This document shows positions 6,666-9,399 of a stretch of DNA of 9,399 nucleotides, piece by piece; position 1 is the stretch's first letter; each line of letters starts with the position of its first letter. This stretch comes from Prolixibacteraceae bacterium (GTDB taxonomy: Bacteria; Bacteroidota; Bacteroidia; Bacteroidales; Prolixibacteraceae): contig JAQIDF010000043.1 of assembly GCA_027858145.1 (NCBI GenBank), positions 1-9,399 on the forward strand, given 5' to 3'. A program made the position numbers and the translations under genes. The notes below the pieces were generated by a model. It was not told where the DNA came from. It searched no databases and saw only the letters and a program-made list of their open reading frames with translations.

Positions 6666-7388
6666 ATGCGTTTGTTAATTGTTGATGGCATCAGTAGTAC
6701 CCGTGAAGAATATATCGATCTGGTTGATAAAAAATATTTATCGGATGTGAGCGAAGCAAATTCGGCTGAAGATGCAGCGTTTCATATACTCGAACGAAAG
6801 CCCGATGTTATAATCACATCCGATGTTTTGTCATTCAGGAGTGGTTACGAGTTGGTGAAACTTGTTGATGAACTGGATTTGGGAATCCCGGTTATTGTTA
6901 TTTCCAATGATACCGACCGGGCAATACTGGCCATTAACAACAATGCGTTTGATTTTATTGTAAAGCCTGTTAGCGCCATACGTTTGAATAATGCAATAGA
7001 TAATGCCCTGAACACAATTAAGGAGATGTATGGACATACGGGGAGAATATCGAACATAAAAGATGTAAAGGTCAAAATTAATACAACGTCGGGTTTCCGG
7101 TTGATTGAGTTAAATAAGTTAATGTATTGTGAAGCCGAGGGGACTTACACAAAGCTATTTTTTGAAGATGGGGGATGGTATTATTCAACTTATAACTTAG
7201 GAAAAATTGAAAACCTGATTAAAGATTATTTCTTTATCCGAATAAACCGCTCCGTACTTATTAATCTGAGTAAAGTGAAGCTAATTAATAAAAAAGATGA
7301 ATTATGTGTACTTGAAGATGGTATTCGGGTAAGTTTTAATATATCAAAAAAGAAAATACGCGAGATGGAAAAAAATTTAACATTATAG
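6666..7388 (+). CDS. LytTR-family response regulator with degenerate receiver domain
   Basis: The protein has 240 residues. An N-terminal receiver-like fold (about 1-118) is followed by a LytTR DNA-binding domain (about 133-238), with the hallmark FFIRINRSVLINLSKV at 189-204. The receiver lacks key residues. The acidic pair is Asp7-Gly8, where two acids are expected. The phosphoacceptor column (six residues after the Pro of KPDVIITS, eight before the conserved Gly60) is Ser52, with Asp53 shifted by one, and the usual MP after the acceptor is missing. Ser80 and Lys100-Pro101 are kept. Normal phosphorylation is therefore doubtful, and it may work unphosphorylated or by dimerising with its neighbour. 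It starts 17 nt after the mutarotase gene and ends 9 nt before a second, canonical LytTR regulator. The family call is firm; targets are unknown. Confidence 0.85.
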   Translation: MRLLIVDGISSTREEYIDLVDKKYLSDVSEANSAEDAAFHILERKPDVIITSDVLSFRSGYELVKLVDELDLGIPVIVISNDTDRAILAINNNAFDFIVKPVSAIRLNNAIDNALNTIKEMYGHTGRISNIKDVKVKINTTSGFRLIELNKLMYCEAEGTYTKLFFEDGGWYYSTYNLGKIENLIKDYFFIRINRSVLINLSKVKLINKKDELCVLEDGIRVSFNISKKKIREMEKNLTL

Positions 7389-7397
7389 TTTGTAATA

Positions 7398-8150
7398 ATG
7401 GAGAATGAGATAAAAGCATTAATAATTGACGATGATAATTCAGCCCGCAGTATTTTAAAGCATTTTTTAAAAGTGTGCAAAAATGTTCATCTAGTGGGCA
7501 GTAAGGCAGATACAGTTTCTGGTTTGGAAATTGTATCTGCAGAGAAACCCGATGTGATTTTTTTGGATATTAACATGCCGCATGAAAACGGGCTGGACTT
7601 TGCGCGAAGATTACGAGAAAAGGGGAGTGACATACAAATTGTTTTTACAACTGCGTATAAAAAATATGCCGTTTCGGCTTTTGACATAAAACCGGTTGAT
7701 TATTTGGTGAAACCATTTGGTGTTGACGAAGTATTTAATGTTTTGTCGAAAGTAAATAAAAATATTAAAAAGCAGGAAAAACAGGACAACGAAGGTTTTT
7801 GGGATTCAGTTGTAACTGATAAAATCAAATTCAAAACCTTATCGGGCTATGTTTTTCTTTTTCCTAACGAAATATGTTATGTGTTAACACAAAAAGGAAA
7901 TATAAATTTGTATTTATGTGATGGTAGTATTATCAGGATTTTAGGTTTAATGAACGAAATTGATACGATGCTTACGTCTAATAATTTTATCAGAATTAAC
8001 CGGTCAGCACTGCTAAATAGTCAGTATATTTATTCAATTAATAAAAAAAATCGGGAGTGCACTGTGAAATGTCTAAGTATTGAAGAAAAGTTTCATTTAA
8101 AAAATGAAATTTTGGAAATAATAGATAACAACGATATCATAAAACTTTAA
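7398..8150 (+). CDS. LytTR-family response regulator, canonical receiver
   Basis: The protein has 250 residues. The receiver domain (about 5-122) has the full phosphorylation set: Asp11-Asp12 in IIDDDN, the acceptor Asp57 in IFLDINMP, Thr84-Thr85 in FTTAY, and Lys105-Pro106 in LVKPF. A hydrophilic linker (NKNIKKQEKQDNEG, about 120-133) leads to a LytTR DNA-binding domain (about 140-246) with NNFIRINRSALLNSQYI. It should act as a cytoplasmic transcription regulator phosphorylated by a LytS/YpdA-type histidine kinase, but no kinase gene is in this window. It resembles the preceding regulator in order and motifs, which points to an old tandem duplication. It starts 9 nt after that gene and ends 5 nt before the transporter gene, so all three should be co-transcribed. 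Confidence 0.92.
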   Translation: MENEIKALIIDDDNSARSILKHFLKVCKNVHLVGSKADTVSGLEIVSAEKPDVIFLDINMPHENGLDFARRLREKGSDIQIVFTTAYKKYAVSAFDIKPVDYLVKPFGVDEVFNVLSKVNKNIKKQEKQDNEGFWDSVVTDKIKFKTLSGYVFLFPNEICYVLTQKGNINLYLCDGSIIRILGLMNEIDTMLTSNNFIRINRSALLNSQYIYSINKKNRECTVKCLSIEEKFHLKNEILEIIDNNDIIKL

Positions 8151-8155
8151 GACCT

Positions 8156-9295
8156 ATGAGCAGAACAACACGGAATATAATTATTGGGGTCGGAATTGCT
8201 TTCATTATTTTTCTGTTGTGGTATTTTCGGGCTATTGTTGGTTATATTGTTATAGCTGCAATATTGGCTATGATTGGCCGGCCTTTTGTACGTAGGCTTA
8301 AAAAAATAAAAATATGGAAGTTCCGCCTGGGTGCTTCTTTAAGTGCGTTCATCACTTTGATTTTAATAGGAGGTTTTTTCTTTAGTATATTCAGATTCCT
8401 TATACCTCTAATTGTTAGTGAGTTTGATCAGTTGGCTAATATTAATGTTAACGATTATTTAGAACAGCTTGAGGTGCCTTTGAATCAAATATCTGAATTT
8501 TTATACGGTGAAAGCATATCATTATCTGGTGGTAGCCTTCGAGGTATTTTGGGCGAACGTATTTCTTCATTTTTTGAAATGTCGCAGGTTACTGATTTGT
8601 TTGGAGCAATAGCCGGTACTCTGGGAAGTGTTTTTATAGGTGTTTTTTCAGTTGCTTTTATTACTTTTTTCTTTTTGCGCGAGGAAGGAATGTTTCGCAA
8701 AGGAATTATGCTTTTATCTCCTACCGGTTTAGAAGAGCGTGTTTCTGATAGTATCGACCGGATTTCATATTTATTGCGTCGATACTTTATTGGAATTATA
8801 CTTGAAGTAATATTGGTAATGACGCTCGATACGGTTGGGCTTACCATTGTTGGTCTCGATTTTTCTGAAGCTGTGGTTATTGGTATGTTCTGTGGTTTGT
8901 TTAATGTTATTCCTTATCTGGGTCCCTGGATTGGTAGTGCGGTTGGCGTTTTAATTGGCCTGGCTATTAATATTAATACTGATTTTATGACTGAAACGCT
9001 TCCAATACTGGGATTAATGGTAGTGGTGTTTGTTTCGGTTCAGGTTATTGATAATATTCTTTTTCAGCCTTTAATTTATTCAAGTAGCGTGAAAGCGCAC
9101 CCGATGGAAATTTTTCTTGTAATTATTGCCGCCGGTAGTTTTGCGGGTGTATTGGGTATGATTTTGGCCATTCCTGTTTATACAATTTTCAGGGTGTTGG
9201 GAGCCGAATTCCTTTCTGAATTTAAAATTATTCGTAAATTGACTGAAAATATGGATCGGGCAGTGGATGAACAGATGGAGAAGAAAAAGAAATAG
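8156..9295 (+). CDS. AI-2E family (UPF0118/PF01594) membrane transporter
   Basis: This 379-residue integral membrane protein is close to the family's usual length. Hydrophobic helices lie at about 7-42 (two), 60-86, 148-174, 210-233, 237-271, 282-302 and 315-347. An amphipathic extracytoplasmic stretch lies at about 88-147. Family hallmarks are NVIPYLGPWIG (250-260), DNILFQPLIYSSSV (299-312) and HPMEIFLVIIAAGSF (315-329), the last followed by GVLGMILAIP. The C-terminus is a short charged Lys-rich tail on the cytoplasmic side. The family name comes from E. coli TqsA, reported to export autoinducer-2; other members have been described as Na+/H+ antiporters, so the substrate is open. It starts 5 nt after the response-regulator stop and appears to be the last gene of the operon, although no clear terminator follows in the 104 bp left. 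Confidence 0.9.
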   Translation: MSRTTRNIIIGVGIAFIIFLLWYFRAIVGYIVIAAILAMIGRPFVRRLKKIKIWKFRLGASLSAFITLILIGGFFFSIFRFLIPLIVSEFDQLANINVNDYLEQLEVPLNQISEFLYGESISLSGGSLRGILGERISSFFEMSQVTDLFGAIAGTLGSVFIGVFSVAFITFFFLREEGMFRKGIMLLSPTGLEERVSDSIDRISYLLRRYFIGIILEVILVMTLDTVGLTIVGLDFSEAVVIGMFCGLFNVIPYLGPWIGSAVGVLIGLAININTDFMTETLPILGLMVVVFVSVQVIDNILFQPLIYSSSVKAHPMEIFLVIIAAGSFAGVLGMILAIPVYTIFRVLGAEFLSEFKIIRKLTENMDRAVDEQMEKKKK

Positions 9296-9399
9296 CCGGT
9301 TTTGTCTTACTTAGTGTCAGCAAGAAAACTACCTTTTTTTCAAGTGCTTGAATCGAAAAGTTCAATTTCAAGGCTTGGTCTTTCTGAAAATCAAGGAGT
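9296..9399. other. gene-free right edge
   Basis: No supported gene is seen in these 104 bp. A loose inverted repeat, CAAGTGCTTGAA (9341-9352) with TTCAAGGCTTG (9367-9377), is present, but no T-tract follows it, so it is not called a terminator. The minus strand is open in one frame through this stretch, but without recognisable protein similarity. It could be the edge of a gene lying beyond the window. Confidence 0.4.

Noticed and set aside
6831..7687. Several short minus-strand open frames opposite the two response regulators
   Set aside because: They overlap each other and strongly conserved receiver/LytTR sequence on the other strand, and none has a recognisable product.
8485..8847. 120-codon minus-strand open frame inside the transporter gene
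   Set aside because: It lies wholly antisense to a gene with clear family motifs and its translation is Ser/Pro/Lys-rich with no recognisable domain.
9341..9377. Terminator after the transporter gene
   Set aside because: The stem is interrupted, has a long loop and is followed by mixed sequence with no T-run.

Overview
The window looks like chromosomal DNA from a member of the Bacteroidota, most likely a marine or anaerobic lineage near Marinilabiliales/Prolixibacteraceae. The lineage is an inference. It rests on AT-rich DNA, the lack of clear Shine-Dalgarno sites, a good TAnnTTTG-type -7 box, a Bacteroidota-style FadL-like porin, a PgpH-type 7TM-HD protein and LytTR response regulators. Most genes are ordinary conserved ones.

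Left part (1-1921, + strand): the 3' part of a FadL/OmpP1-like outer-membrane transporter cut by the window edge, then a small secreted outer-membrane beta-barrel protein that ends in a strong intrinsic terminator. Next comes a structured, gene-free stretch (about 1926-2079) with 18-position terminal inverted repeats and nested internal hairpins. It looks like a small palindromic mobile or repeat element. Its ends also fit the simple/inner-site layout of an integron attC, and it is the least ordinary part of the window.

Middle (2074-3308, - strand): a two-gene unit encoding a cytoplasmic SH3b-NlpC/P60 muropeptide endopeptidase and a Nudix hydrolase. The two overlap by one base (TAATG), so translational coupling is likely. 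A perfect TATATTTG -7 box lies just upstream.

Right part (3435-9295, + strand): five tightly packed genes that look like one operon, with gaps of 16, 17, 9 and 5 nt. They encode a 7TM-HD (PgpH-type) cyclic-di-AMP phosphodiesterase, an aldose 1-epimerase, two consecutive LytTR response regulators and an AI-2E-family membrane transporter. The first regulator has a degenerate receiver domain with Ser at the usual phospho-Asp position, while the second is canonical. No sensor kinase is present in the window. The group mixes membrane nucleotide signalling, DNA-binding regulation and transport; any functional link between these is inference from co-orientation and spacing. The last 104 bp hold no supported gene.
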